Shown here piece after piece: positions 1 through 13,579 of a stretch of 64,000 bases of DNA. Source of the DNA: Aulostomus chinensis (Eukaryota > Chordata > Actinopteri > Syngnathiformes > Aulostomidae); NCBI GenBank assembly GCA_037954235.1, contig JBBMOA010000018.1, positions 6,322,501-6,386,500 of the forward strand, written 5' to 3'. The translations under genes and the position numbers were made by a program. A model generated the notes under the pieces. The model was not told the DNA's origin. It saw nothing but the letters and a program-made list of their open reading frames with translations, and searched no databases. How positions within the stretch are numbered: the stretch's first letter is position 1; every line of letters begins with the position of its first letter.

Positions 1-3000
1 CACCCTCAAGCAGGACGGAAGCTGGGAGCAGTGAGACTACAGCAGGGAACATTAGCTTCAACTACATAACAGGTAAAGCACTAAAGAGACATAACTAGAC
101 ATTGACGGAAGGCAATTTCTGCACATTCCTTGCAATGTGATTGACGCGTTCTGTGCTGAATGCATCAACCGGTCAACTGTGTGAGTTGAAGATTGGGGCG
201 AATACGTGCAATGCAGCGCTGTAGAAGCCTGTCAGTGTTCAATATTCCACAGACATCGCTGACTGTCTGTTGCTGTGTCAGAACATGGAGATAAGTTGAT
301 CGTTATATAGTCTCTGGGCACCCAGGGCTGACTTTGAGAATTTTAGGATGGTTTGACTTAAGGCCGCTGCTGGAAGGAGGCTGTGCATGCTAACCTGCTA
401 ATGCTAACGAGGACAATGGCATGTGTCTCCCTTGATGGTCCCCACTGAGTGCAGCCTTAAAGAAGAACAGAATTATATGGAGGTTTGCTGCTGGGTCAGC
501 TGTCTCTTTAGGGCTTAAGCTAGCAGCCCCTTACGTCTCAAAGAGCCTCTTTGCAAATGTTCATCTAGACTTTTTCAAGGTAAAATATCCTTAGATTTAA
601 GGTTTAATTACCTTTTATTATTGCTTAAAAGGTTCATAAAATTAACAGTAGTAGTTAAACAACAGTGGAGTTCCTCTCCTCTCCTCTCAGAGGCGAATAC
701 TCGAGGGGGGGATAAACACAAGTGATCCTGCAGTGAAACTCGCATTTCTCACACAGCATTTGCGTGAATCACGTGTGGTGTTAACACCCATTAAGATCAG
801 TAAATATTTTGGAAAACTGTGGTCAAAAGCACATTTTTAAAGATGGTCAGGGAAGCATCTCTTCCTCAGGTGACTCACCACGGTACTTGATCAGACTCTC
901 AGCAAGTACAGTCTGTCAACAATTTCATGGAGAGGGATTTTATGGTTGTGGCGTCCACCAAGAGAACAGTAAAGGTCTGAATGCTTGACCTCCCGCTGTG
1001 AGGAGCTCCAGCGGCTCTGTTATGCTGGCGTGGTCTGAGTCCCCTTGTTCTTAAGGGTTACTACAAATCAATGTAACATATTTACCAGGTTTCATAAATG
1101 AATACTTAAGGGACATTCACTTGACATTTTGAACCCTGTCACCAACATAAAAACCACAAAATGAGGGAAAATCTTTTGGAAGAATGGTGTTCCAACCCTC
1201 CGGAGTTCCACAGAATTGTAGGATTGATGTAATTGAAGCTATTCGAGGGGTTCATGGTAGCCTGAATCCTTAATAAGGATCTGGTTTTTCCTTGTTTCCC
1301 TAATTTTTGCGACAATCTGGGCTTCAAACAGCTCTGCATTGGTGACAGTTTAAAGGAAAATGATCATACAAATACATACGAAATAAGAAAGTTACATCCA
1401 CCAACCAACGTAGCATAAATGTTCAAAGTATATTGCAAGTAAATTGCCTTTAAATAGTACTTTAGCTTCCCTGTTTTTCTGTGTGTCAGACTTCAGTGAT
1501 AAGAATTTGCTGTATCCTGGAAGAAATAGAAAACCAAACCAGAATGTTTATCTCCTGACATAATGGATAAACTTGACCTCAGTATGGGTGTTATCAAACT
1601 CCTGTGAGCACCAACATATTTCTTGTCCATGTGAACATTCACCTTCTGGTCCTCTGTGAATGGATCCTGAATCTCACATCTGGACAAATGTTTTCTTTGC
1701 ACCCAACAAGCCTTGCCTCTGATAAATCCTTTAAATTACTCCAAACGTGTTCAAGGAGAGAGACATGGCTTCATTTTTTCCCCCCTCTCACACATCTCTT
1801 TCAGCACACGATAAAGAAAAAAAAAAAAAAAAAACACATTACAACGCGAACGCACTGACCAAAATAGAGTACCGAAAAAAAGCAGTTTATTATATTTCCC
1901 ATTTGCAATCATCAAAATCTTGATATTCCTGAGAGACATGAATAACAAGAAAAGTCCTCTTTAAAGTCATTATGTTATGAGGAAGAAGGGACACATACTG
2001 AATGACATTACTGTAATTAAAACACAAGGGTAGAAAATCCTTTGGTTTTTTTTGCTTAGAAATGAACACCAGGGGAAAGTGCCGGGCTTTGAAAAGCTAA
2101 TCAGTGTAGATATGGTTTAGACACATTGGCTGTTCTGAACATGTAAGTACAGTTTTTCCATTCTCAGGGTTCATCAACCATCTGACTTAATCACGGTGCT
2201 GAATTGAAAACGGAGCACTTAAGTTTGCACTTTCATCCTTAATTAAGATGTAATTCGAGGTAAGCCAGATGTGAACGTAAAGGCTTGTCATCCCTCAGAG
2301 AGATGCCTTAACATTGTGAATTTCATGCCCTCAACACTGCACTGTTTGGTGGAACGGTTATGGAAAGGAGGCAGGAAGTGTTGAGGATGAGAGTCAAGAC
2401 TTGAAGCAGATTTTTATTTTTTTTTTTTTCTGATGCCTGTAATAAACACTGACCCTCTTTTTTCTGACATCTGATGCAATGTGTGAAACTAAATCCCAGC
2501 CCAGCAGAGCAGAACAATTGTGGAGACCCGCTCTGCATGTCAGTTATTGGTAAATCAGGTGGAGAATAAGAGACAGCTGCCTCCACAATTCTTTCTGTGC
2601 ATGGAAAAGTGCAGCGCTGCTCACGGATGATCTGGGCTTCAGTCTTTCAGAAAATGCTTTCATGCTGACATTTTAGACATATTTCTCCGGGATTTATGCC
2701 ATTTCTATGGCAGCTGCATGCACATGTTTCCACTAACTGTACAAACACATATTCAATTTTGGATGATTAATATCAGGGTTTGAGTTATAGTCCGAGGTTT
2801 TCTGGGAGCTCTGAAATAACAAATGCTAGCTTCAGAGAAAAATAAATAAATAATGGCTTAATGGATGAGATTTCTGCTCAGTAGTCCAAAAGACATTTGA
2901 ACAACTGAGTCTAGGAGATTGTAACTACTGTTGGGATTGGAATTGCAGAGTAACTCACGATAAACTCTACCCGCAGTAAAAATAACCCCACGATACAGCA

Positions 3001-3970
3001 ATGCTGCAATAGTCTATATATTGCAGGTCACCATATATGTAACGGAAGAAGGAAAAATATTCAACAATGATGTTTTTATTTTTACTGCGTTGTTGTGTCA
3101 TAAAGTGCATAACATTCAGTACACAAAACGACAACAGCTGGATCAGCCTTTGCACCAGTTCTTTAAAAAAACATTGTCTATTTGGTGCCGGTGTATCCAT
3201 AAGGTGCAGAAGTACGGCGAGATACTGCAGTATTGATATTTGATCATATCTCACAGTGCAACAATGTAAAGGTGTCTGCAACGTTGCGTCACCAAAGTTT
3301 CAAGCGAGTGGTAAACCCAGGCTCAACCAGGATAAAGTGGTTGGCACACAACAGCTAGAACACTCTCCAGTGTTGCAAATCAACAGCTGGCTGAAATTCT
3401 TCAATCTTTCTCACCCAGTAATTTTGACATTTTTGCTGGGTACAGTATCTATAAATGCATAAGCAGGAGGCAAAAACAAATATACTGCCTACTAAACATA
3501 GTAAAAAAATTCTGGTTCTGTCCTGGAACGTGTTAGTGGGTTCATGGTAACCACACCTGGGTCGCTAAAAATATTAAAATAGGTTCTCCCAAACCTCAAA
3601 CCCAGTATCTTATTGGGGATAATAGTCCAAACAGAACAAGCAGCAATGTCATGTGATTATACTCTGTATCAGGGCAACATCGCTCTCTGCTACATGGCCA
3701 GAATAATTCAAACAATATCTACAAAAACACTTGAACACAGAAGTGATAATTATCAAGTCATTATGTGAGTCAAATTCATCTTCAGTTGCATTTATGTTTG
3801 TTTTGTCTCATTTTTGACAAATAGTTTAAAAAGTGATAATATTTCAAGTTTTCTGGCAGTAGTGTGGCAAATAAACACTGGTCTTATGTTCCAAAACCGA
3901 CCTGTTGGATGCTAACACGTGACGAAAGGAGAGCTTTTACTAACACAGCAGAACCTTTTTTTCAGAATAT
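1..3970. other. 5' intergenic flank, no gene seen
   Basis: All open frames are short and overlap one another on both strands with no recognisable domain. Simple sequence includes an A18 run near 1813-1831 and a T12 run near 2418-2429. Phrases such as GCTAACCTGCTAATGCTAACG (shortened here; about 391-410) hint at an old dispersed repeat, but I cannot assign it. Confidence 0.5.
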
Positions 3971-4160
3971 TTGACATTGGGCGAGGGGCGGGGTTCACCC
4001 TGGACGGGTTGCCAGTCCATCGCAGGACCATCAGGAGCAATTAGGGGCTCAGTATCTTGCTGAAGGATGCTTCAATATGGTCACCGGGGGATGTCAGGAT
4101 CAAGCCAGCGACCCTTTGGTTGCTAGATGGCCGCTCTACCTCTGAGCCATGCCCCCCCAC
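3971..4160 (-). mobile_element. tRNA-headed SINE, family 1, reverse orientation, 3' truncated
   Basis: On the minus strand the element starts with a tRNA-like head: an A box TGGCTCAGAGGTAGAG (complement of 4134-4149) and a B box GGCTTGATCC (complement of 4097-4106). The body that follows is the same as in the 57584-57856 copy (CCTGATGG, then CCCGTCCAGGGTGAACCCC). It ends near the GGGCGAGG/ACATTGG segment and lacks the tail repeats. One B-box base differs from consensus. Confidence 0.75.
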
Positions 4161-7100
4161 CCCCATTCTGACAATTAGACAAAGTCATAAAGAAAAAATG
4201 AAGAAGGAGAAGGTGTCTGCTTTTTTGGATTCTGAGTTAATTCTACTTCATTTTTAGAGTCATTACCTTCTCTGTCGATGTCTATTTTACTTCCTGCATT
4301 TGTTGGATTTTTTCTGCCATTTTCTGTGCTCACCAGAGTCTAGTCAGAAATCAGTCTCTGTATTTTTTTTTTTTTTGCTTCTTTGTATTTTCCTCTTTAA
4401 TTTGCTGGATTATTATTGTACCCCTCTGTAGCTTGGTGCTATTTCCGTGCATTCCCAGTTTTCTTCTCCTAGTGACGGAACTCTCTGTTGCCTGAAACAT
4501 TTGCCTTCCGCTGCCAGACAGTGTATGAAATTTGTAAGTTATTGGACTTCTGCCTCTCCGCCTGCCCCTCATTTGAACTGTTTGCCATGCTGCTTGTAAT
4601 CCTAGCTGTGTACCACCTCAAATGCTTCCAGTAAACTGTGAACTTTTCCCCGTTTCCTATGTGGTCCCTGCATGAGTCATTTCTCCCAGTTCATGGCTTT
4701 GACAGATTTTGAAGTAGCTAATTTCAGCAGTCATACGCAGCAGAAAACTTATTACGATTGTGCCTTGCAGACGGGCTGTGCACTGAATACGAGGCTAGAG
4801 GCTAAATTATTCTGTAGATCGTACATTGCTCGTGGCCGTCTCTTGCCTTAAAAACTGAACAGAAAAAAAAAGAAGTTACTATATCGTAATTTAATTACTT
4901 TGTGACTATTTCTGGACTCCGATCCAAATGGATGGGTTTTTGTAAGGTCAGCTATAAGCAATGGCTGCCTGATCTGTCCTGTGGATGTCAGCAGCGATAC
5001 CAACCATTATTAATAGCCAAACTGCTCACCTTGTGTAAAAAAAAAAATGACTCAACGATACCTTAAAAAAAACTTATATGCACATTAATAATAAAAGGTT
5101 ATTGGCCATGCAGGCTTGCCCGACCTACAAATCATCTCTATGTGTTGGGGAAAAAAGATTTACATATGCATGGCCAGCAGAATGCAGATGCATTTCTCTG
5201 CCAGGGCTATTAGGGGTGTTCTCCATTCACTGCACATGGTTCGTGAACTGTATGGCATTCTAATTTGGTCATTTCAGAGGTACGGTGCACACTCTACACT
5301 ACTGAAGCCCACAAGTCAGAGTCTACATGTCTCATCTGCTGCAGGAGTCAAGGAAGTGATTTGTTTGTGAAACACATCATAAAACCAGCTGGAAGCAATA
5401 GCAAGGCAAAATTGGTAATGTCTGACACTGACTTATCCCTCGGTGGGTCATTTTATCTCTCAACTCGAAGTAATGAGAGAAACATATGGTGTCATTCCCA
5501 GTTGTGAAATGGCAAGCTGAAAATGAAACAAGGGTCAGTTAAGTGAGCAGCCCAGATGATCATGTGCCCCCCCCCCCCCCCAGCATATATGTCAAATGAG
5601 AAGAAATCTTCATACATTTTACAGATTTCTCCTTATTCAAATTTCTTACAGAATAAATCATACAGATAATAAAAAAAAGAGCTCAGGTCAAGATATATGC
5701 AGCGCCCGCTACTCGTTAAGGATGAAGCAAACATTGTTAAATAAGGCAGTCTAGCCAATGGAGGATTTCCCTATTTGTGTAATCAGCTGTTGCTGCCTGC
5801 ACACTTGCATCACAAAGCGCCATTGCTGTTGCCTAGCAACCTTGACAGCTGTCAATCGGGACACAGCCAGTGGAAGTAGAGCCAGAAATTTTACAACTGT
5901 GGCAGCCCATCCAGGGACTCCCTTCTCAGCTGAACCAAAATATGCACGAACACATTTTCTAATATTAGGCCTCAAATGATTTACTGGGAAGCGAATATGC
6001 AACTTTATTTTGTTGTAAATGTTTGTGCTGATCATTGTTGTGTAAATGTACTTATTTCATCAACAGAGTGATGCAGTAAAATGCAGTCTGCAATGCAGCT
6101 GTGGTGAAGTATAGATCTTTTCATTTTAATGCATGTATACGCTAAAACGTGGTGATATCTACGTAAAGCCCAGAGGAGGGGCTTTACAGTAAACAATTGT
6201 TCATTTATAATTCATTTTCTCTGGGATTCATAGATCATAGTGATTTTTTTTTTTTTTTTTACAGATTTCAGAGGATGATACAGGGTTCATTTGCAGGGTT
6301 TTCTTTATTTCTTAATTTTGTAGATTTGTGTATTCGGTTAAATCCTGTTACATTTGTCGACATTGTTATATTGTTAAAGGATTTTTACATTTACTCTCTA
6401 CCTTCCGGACAATGTGGACAGATTCCACCTGACACTCACTCACGCACCCACACAACCACAGAAAAATAAATGCAAACACAAATTCAGCCAAACACCTCAC
6501 ACAGAGGACTTTTTACCAAACGCTGCTGCCAAATTCAATTCAATTCAATTCAGAGAACACATCCTTGCATTAAATCAATCTTAGTCACCAAATATGCAAA
6601 TGCTTCCTGTTGGAAGATTTTTTTTTTTCTTAATACCGGAATTTGACATTTTGAGGTATACCCAGCTACAACAACTCACGGTCTTCTCCCTGGTTTAAAG
6701 TCTGTCGTCATTTTACGGATCATTCAGACATTTTATAAGAAAAAGCTGGAAAATGTTATAAGTATTCATGCTGTGCCAAGTTTCTGATGTGCTCTGCTGC
6801 GTATTTGTTTATGTCTTGGAGACAGAATGTGTGATTTATAGTTAGACTGGTGGGGGTGGTAGCAAGGGAAGCTGTTATGTTCTTCCTTTGCTGCTTGTCG
6901 TGCGCCGCTGCTGTTCTTTCCAGCTTGCTGTATGTTCACCCCGATATGCACCCTCAGGCAAGTATGCCTTTCATTATTTCTTTTGAAACTTTCATCTGAA
7001 GTCTCTGAGGGATTAGCCCTCTTGATTCCTGACACAGTCAATGAAAAACAAGCCTCATATACAGGGAGGCTTACAGCCCGAAAAGCCGTGCTCAGCCCTC

Positions 7101-10100
7101 CCCTTGCCTCTCAATGTGAAACCGTATAATGGTTTGCACAATTGGATGCTCCTCTCATTTCTGGTGAATTTGGTGTATGTAGATTTATTTTGGATAAGTG
7201 CGCTGTTGCAGAATTAATTCGATAGCATGCAGGTTATCTTGGTGTAGAGGAATATCACAAATAAATATCATTTAATGTAATAGTACAGCAGCATATACCT
7301 TTTTATCTTCAACGAAGAGGTATTTTGGAGTATCCCTGCCCCCATTAAGCTCTTGGCTCATCATTTCCAGCCAAACTGTCCAGCATGACGGACAGATATG
7401 AAGTATATATCTGGTGTTAAAATGTAAACATCTAGCAAGCTGATGGTATGGACTTTTTTTTTTTTTCTTTTCCCATAAAGCAGCTGAAGCAGACCACAAC
7501 AAAGCTGAAAATCCACTGGATATTAGACTTTCAATTTTGTGCCAGAAAAAAAGAACTCCAGTGAGATCTTCATCATGCTCCTTTATTGGACATAAAAGCA
7601 AGCAATATTGTTTGCTAACACGTTATCTATAAGCACTTAAATCACAAATAAATAACACAACAAATCTCTGGTTCCTCTGTTCTGCTAAAAAAATAAAAAA
7701 TTAATGCAACTTTATATTTGTGTAACGTAGTAGTTCAATATTTGTACTTGATAATGTGTGAGAAATTTTAAATTCTCCTTTCAGGCTTAAAAAAAAAAGG
7801 TATTTCCCTCATTCAGTTGATTGTTTGACCTTCATAGTGCAGGGAGATGTTCGCGCAGAGTTTCCCAAGACGGCTGGCTTCACATTCTTTGATGAAAGTG
7901 TACATTTTCTCAGTGAGAATTGATTTTTAGAGGTGGGTACAAGGATGATATGTGACACACAAACATAGCGAACCTAATCCTGGTCCAATATTCAGTATAC
8001 ACAAGAATGATGTGGAAACCTGAAGCGTCCAGAATGGATTTTATAGTGCAGAGGTTAGAGTTTTCAAATGCAAACTATTTTCATTTCCATGTGTTGAGGA
8101 ATTTTCAGCGAGAAGAAGGCAGCATTTTAAGGATAATATTTTTTTTTAATAGCTACGCTCTGACCTGATATTTGTTAGAATATTCTTGCATGCCCTGATT
8201 GATGTGGGTCTTAAAATGTTTTATCTATTAAACTTCAAAAGTTGATTCAAAATGAACCAGTTCTTACCGAGACAGTCCCTGCATTCCATAGAAAGGATTG
8301 ATACAAAAATCTATATTAAACTAGTGATTTTATGGGGAATACACGAAGATGCTAACACTATTTAATTCTACTTTATTTCAGTGAATGAAATGTTGCAATC
8401 TTCAAATTTTATAAATGATAGCATTGTGTTGTGAATCCCTTTGGGACTTACATGTTGTGTAATGATGCGTGTCCCCCACCTTCTCCTTTGAGCTCACTTT
8501 TGTCAGCAGTTTCATTACTTTACACTTTGCTACTAAGCAGGTGGAGCTAATCTATCTGGTTTGCCCTTCAGTTATGGTTTACTGTCCGGGGGACTGGACA
8601 CAAGTGTCTCCAATAATCCCTTAATTAGGCAATGATGGACTATTCATTTAGTATGCAAAGCTGCAAATCTCCCCATCCACTGAGCGGAGCCCTCTGCAGT
8701 CATACGGAGGCCAACGCTAATGATCTCAGCAAGTGGCAGCAATCCATTGGAGCGCTGCATCAAGTGCACATTAATCTTGCGGGTGATCCAGTTGATGAAT
8801 GACCCTAGCCCAGAAGCCCTGGCAGATCCCACCTTAATTATGCTGAGGGAGCCACACCTGGGAGCCACTGGGGGACATCTTGCTAACTCAGGAACAACGA
8901 CTCCAGAGAAGGCCCGTTGTCCACGGGCAGTTCGAGTCCAAGTGCCACTGTTTCGCCTTGGGAAAAGTAAGCCTTTACAGCAACTCCATGGAGGACATTA
9001 TAGCTGGGACAGATGTCCAAAGCACAAGTTGTGTAAAGGGCAAATGAATGTCATCAATTCAAGACACTTTCCACTGAGAGGTTATTAGAGGGAAGGGATT
9101 TTAGGCTGGCTCCAAAAGGAGGGAAAAAAAGAAGAAGAAACCCTCATTAAAGACGATGCCTTTTCCGTGATGATGCTTCCAACAGAACATTTTTACCACT
9201 GCTGTAATTGTAGCCCATTATGTGGCTGCGCTATGACATGTTTAAAGAAAAAGAAGCACAGCAGACCAAGTGTTACATCAGTCTAATCAACAACCTAAAG
9301 ATAGCACACTGGCACAATGGGAGGATGTTTAAAAAAGAGAATCTGATCAAAACGCTTGAGCAAATATGAGGAAAAGGGAGAAAACCTCCAAATCAGCTGA
9401 AAATGATTAGATTTTACATTCTAAAGAGAAGACCTCGGATACTATCTTCCAATCTACTGACATCAAGGCGTCCAGAAGTCTTTTTGAGGGTGGTATCTTC
9501 ATATTCCAAGGACACCGAGGGCTCATGTCCTTAGATGCATCATACAGTAATAAAAACATTGTTTTAGGTTTTGGCTTGAGATCAAAGTGTTTGGGTTGTT
9601 GTCACTGAGCAGCTGAGAGTGCGTGTGGAGAGTAGATGAGAGGAAGAGATTGGGAGAGTCTTTAAATGTGCTTTTGCTCCAGAACAGAGTATTGACTAGA
9701 CTCGGCAATTACTTTGATGGTGAAAAAGGCTGTATTAAAATATTCCGCGATTGTTGTATAAGAGCTTTATTATGGCCTCTCACTGACCCTGTTGGGAATA
9801 GCTGATCCATGTGAACTCAGAGCTGCTTTGATTTACTTCTTCTTCATTTTCCCTCCAGTAATGGTCGACTGGTCCTCATGTTCTCCAAGTATGCTATTGA
9901 ACATATGACCCATTCAAAGAGGTTATTGGATTTCCTGGTACAACAAATTCCAGTAGGGATAATTTGTCCCTTTTCTTACAGCAAAGCTGCTGTGACTTAT
10001 CTGTGAGCAAATTTGTGCAATCTCATTATCTTGTGTTGTGAAATGAGGATCAATGTGGATTTAGGCTTTGTTTTATTCATATAGGTGTGATGTGAACATT

Positions 10101-10125
10101 GACCCATTTCCCCTTTTCAAATGTC

Positions 10126-10168
<43 letters not shown>

Positions 10169-11640
10169 CATGTGCATGACGATTGGCTTGTATATACCTA
10201 TATATAGAACAGAAATCAATATACCACAACATATATACCTACAGTATATATACAAGATCTATATACCACAGGCTAATTGTTGCATCACAATTACCCAGCA
10301 AATTGATATAACTGCATCTACGTAAAATAATAAAGTTTGGATCCAAAAGGTCAGCTGGAAATGGTACAAAGCCCAAAGGAGTTCTCTTAAGGGGCAGCTG
10401 AATTTAATACACATCCATCACTTTTATCATCTAATTAGTCCGCAGACTGGCAGCCTGGTCAACACTGGAGGGAAGCAGAATTATTGATCGAGTAAAGGAT
10501 AGTATCTATCATTTCACCTCAGCATCGACACCCCAGCCATTTGAAAACAGGGAAGACAATATATATGTGGAGTGATGAGAAGCATGAATGCCATTCAAAA
10601 CAGCGGCCATTTGTTTGTTCTCCTCGGTTTGCTCATCGACTAATAGACTTGTTGCACTGACTTTTTCATCTAACTGCAACATTACTGTGACAATAAACAC
10701 CAAAAGTAGCAATTTCCAAGAAAAATCCTAATGTATCATTTAAATATTCCTCAGCAACTCAAAGTCTACTTTATATAATTTGAAATGTATCAATTACAAA
10801 CCCTTTACAATGATGTGGAATCCTAAATGGTTCAGATTTTTCAGGAAAAGTTGACATGCATAATTTCTTTAAAAGTTCAAAATGTCCTCAATTAGAATCC
10901 ACTGTATGACATTAAAATAAGGATCCCAGTGTTTCACAGTTCTTCTGCCGAGGAGGTTACATCTTTGGCACCGTGTATTTGTTGGCATGTCTGTCTGCCA
11001 GCAGGAAAGCAACCGGCCGATGGTCATTAAACTTTGTGGATGGGTGTCGCATCGGCCGACAATGAACCCATTAACTTCCAAGCCCAATGCTATAAAAGTA
11101 AAGTTTAAGGATCATTGGCCCGGTATTTTTCCTTCTAACAGACAGACAAACTTAAATGAAGCCAAACGAACAGCGCTGAAGACATAACATTCTGGAAGGA
11201 GGAATAGAAAAATATGAAAAGGCTCGTACTTCAACGAGTCTTATTTCGGACACGTTGAACTTTCAAACAATACTGTGTTCAACAAATAATTTAAAAAAAA
11301 AGAGTCTGCCACATTGTTTTGGGGGGATTTTCCCATTTTCATTCCTGGCTAAAAGAGCAGTGTGTGGCTGAAGGCTCATAAATGAACCAGCAACCAAATG
11401 CAGCCACACATTATTCACTGACGTGGCTCAAGTTAAAGGTTTTTCAGCAACAGAATGAAGATGATGTGCTCTTATGTATTGTTCAAAATGTATCAATCAA
11501 GATTCTTTTAAAATGATGTGGTTCCCAAACTGGTCTGAAACCAATTCCTTGAAACAACCCCCCCCCCCCCAAAAAAAAAAAAAACTAAACTAAAAATCTA
11601 ATTTCTGATCACTGCCCAGTTCTTGGTGTAGCCTAGTTGC
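4161..11640. other. 5' intergenic flank, no gene seen
   Basis: Non-coding. It holds a C15 run (5567-5581), a perfect 9-bp hairpin (6163-6187), T-runs near 4364, 6246 and 7454, the CA microsatellite at 10128, a 10-bp inverted repeat (11361-11410) and a C13A14 junction (11558-11584). The longest open stretch, 8720-9088 on +, has no domain I recognise; its balanced composition could mark a conserved non-coding element. Confidence 0.5.
10128..10167. repeat. CA microsatellite, about 20 units
   Basis: Uninterrupted CA run in the 5' flank, followed by TATATACC-rich sequence to about 10265. Confidence 0.95.
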
Positions 11641-11746
11641 TCCATGTGATCACAAATACAGCACCTAATACACCTCTTTGACAGGAGGTCTGTGTTTTCT
11701 CTGGCTCATCCTGCACGTTGGACACCAGGACAGAGGAGATCTTCTT

Positions 11747-12170
11747 TGCTCAGTTCTTGTTTAGCTGCTCCATGTGACATTGAAGACCCTCTTTGTCTTC
11801 CCTGTGTTTCAGAGCTTCAGCCCTCAGAACCTGCATTTCCTGCATGTCCTCCTTCAAAGACTTCTGCTGCTTGTCTCTGAACTGCTGAAGTTCAGCTTTC
11901 AATGAAAAAGTTCATCTGGTTTGTCATCACCGGTCCCTGTTGAAGTTTGCTTTATGTAGCTACTCTACCGATCTGCCGCTGGTCCAGTTCAGCTTGACGC
12001 TGTTGTTCTTCTGACCTCTTTGGCAGGAGGACTCTTCTTCTTCTTCACCTCCTCCTTTCTTTCACCTTAACTGCCTGATGTTTGACCAGGCCTCATGCAT
12101 GGCCAGCTCCTCCCATAGCAGCTCCTCCCATAGCAGCTCCTCCCATAGCAGCTCCTCCTCCTTGCCCAGT
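11747..12170 (-). pseudogene. Degenerate coiled-coil coding relic
   Basis: Read on the minus strand, three adjoining blocks give heptad-like, Glu/Gln/Lys/Leu-rich peptide in different frames. The first (about 12169 to 12065) has four E-E-L-L-W type repeats, encoded by a 15-bp tandem repeat. The second (about 12030 to 11950) contains EEQQRQAELDQRQ and ends in a stop. The third (about 11902 to 11750) contains AELQQFRDKQQKSLKEDMQE, continues in the same style and stops at TGA. The frame changes and internal stops say it is broken. The clustering of coiled-coil-type peptide on one strand says it was once coding, or derives from a processed copy. I do not recognise the parent gene. No flanking poly(A) or target duplication is evident. 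Confidence 0.4.
12104..12159. repeat. 15-bp tandem repeat, 3.7 copies
   Basis: Exact units CAGCTCCTCCCATAG at 12104, 12119 and 12134, then a partial fourth copy. The unit is a multiple of three, and on the minus strand it encodes five-residue repeats inside the coiled-coil relic, so it probably expanded while the frame was still coding. Confidence 0.9.
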
Positions 12171-13226
12171 TTTGGTTATAGGCTGAAATGGTGGGCCCCT
12201 CAGACAAAGCTCTTAGAAACTTAGCATATGAATTTATTATAACTGATTCTGTTAAAACAATGTGGGTTTTAAACAGCCGTCGACATCAGTGTGGCGATCT
12301 GAACTGAAGGGTCCCAGTGGCTCCAGGTGGACCCAAGGGGCCCAGAGGAGGATGATAATGCCAATAATTGTTTGCTCTTTAAAGTACATACAACATGGAG
12401 GGACATACAAGTTGGCCCAAAACTAGTCCAGTCAAAGGCCAGCCACCAAAGAGGGGCCAAAACAAATGTGTTGACACACACATATCTTGTAAATGTGAGA
12501 TAGTCATGTGTTAGTTTACCACCTTCCAATTATGTACCACTAATTATAGTGTTCATTGATTTGCTAGAGGCTGAAGACAACAATGGCAAATCCATAAATT
12601 CAGGCAAAACAAGGCCTTCTTAGCCATATTTAAAGCAAAATTATGTAACTATACTGAAGTAGCTTTTTTTTGGGGGGGGGGGGGATTTTAGTCATCAAAG
12701 TTGATTGCACAGTGTAGTGCCTTACACCATCTGTGTTTAGATTGGTTCCCTTTACAGTAAGCCTTGCTTTCAGTATTCAATCCTGTCTGCCACTCGCTAT
12801 GAGATCTCCTGGGGAAAAAAAAAAAGGCCTGATTTACTGCACAAAGGAATCCAGCCTGGCGATCCAGCCAAACTGGTGCTGGAGATGATGAGAACATATT
12901 TTCTGGCTGTTGATTTTCATGTGAACAAGTATCTTTTCTATCTGCTTACATTTTTGTCATTATAAACTAAATGAATGAATTACGGCTTTTACTTCTGCTC
13001 CCACATCTCTCACAGCGTCAGCCCCTGCTGTAGTGACTTCTGTGTAGGAAACTATGTTTTTAGTCCACATAAAATGATGACAATTTCAATTCACTTTACC
13101 TCTTCAGTGAACATGCTTCCCTCTTATTTGCAAAGTGCTGCTGATTGGATTGTGTACTGTGTTGTCGGTAATTGCTCGGCTCTGAAGAAAATGGAAAGCT
13201 GCTTCCATTTTCCTCAGGAGGGGGCG

Positions 13227-13261
13227 GTGTGTGTGTGTGTGTGTGTGTGGGGGGGGGGGGG
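13227..13261. repeat. GT microsatellite joined to a G13 run
   Basis: GT units 13227-13249 pass directly into 13 G residues (13249-13261). Confidence 0.93.
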
Positions 13262-13535
13262 CTGATGGTGGTGTAAGGACATGGAGACATGGATCCTGCA
13301 ACACAATAGGAAGAAAAACAGTGACGACCTTAACGCATGACATGGTACCATTTCTCTGTGGCATAGCACTAATTGTGCATCTTGTCAAAGGGGATCCTTT
13401 TAAGCATACATTAATATTTAGATTCATACCTTGTGTTTTGTTCTAGTTTGCTGCTGTTCAATTTCTCATTACAAAATATTATACATTGTGAAATCAACTG
13501 AGGTTAATACTATTGGTTTTCAGGAGAACATCCCT

Positions 13536-13536
<1 letters not shown>

Positions 13537-13579
<43 letters not shown>

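Noticed and set aside
8922..8950. tRNA-like T arm: GTTCGAGTCC at about 8930-8939
   Set aside because: It resembles a B box, but there is no A box at the right distance, the flanks do not pair as a T stem, and no cloverleaf can be drawn.
12291..12350. Collagen-like phrase in GGTCCCAGTGGCTCC-type sequence
   Set aside because: The Gly-x-y pattern does not persist for even four triplets in one frame and there are no splice sites around it.
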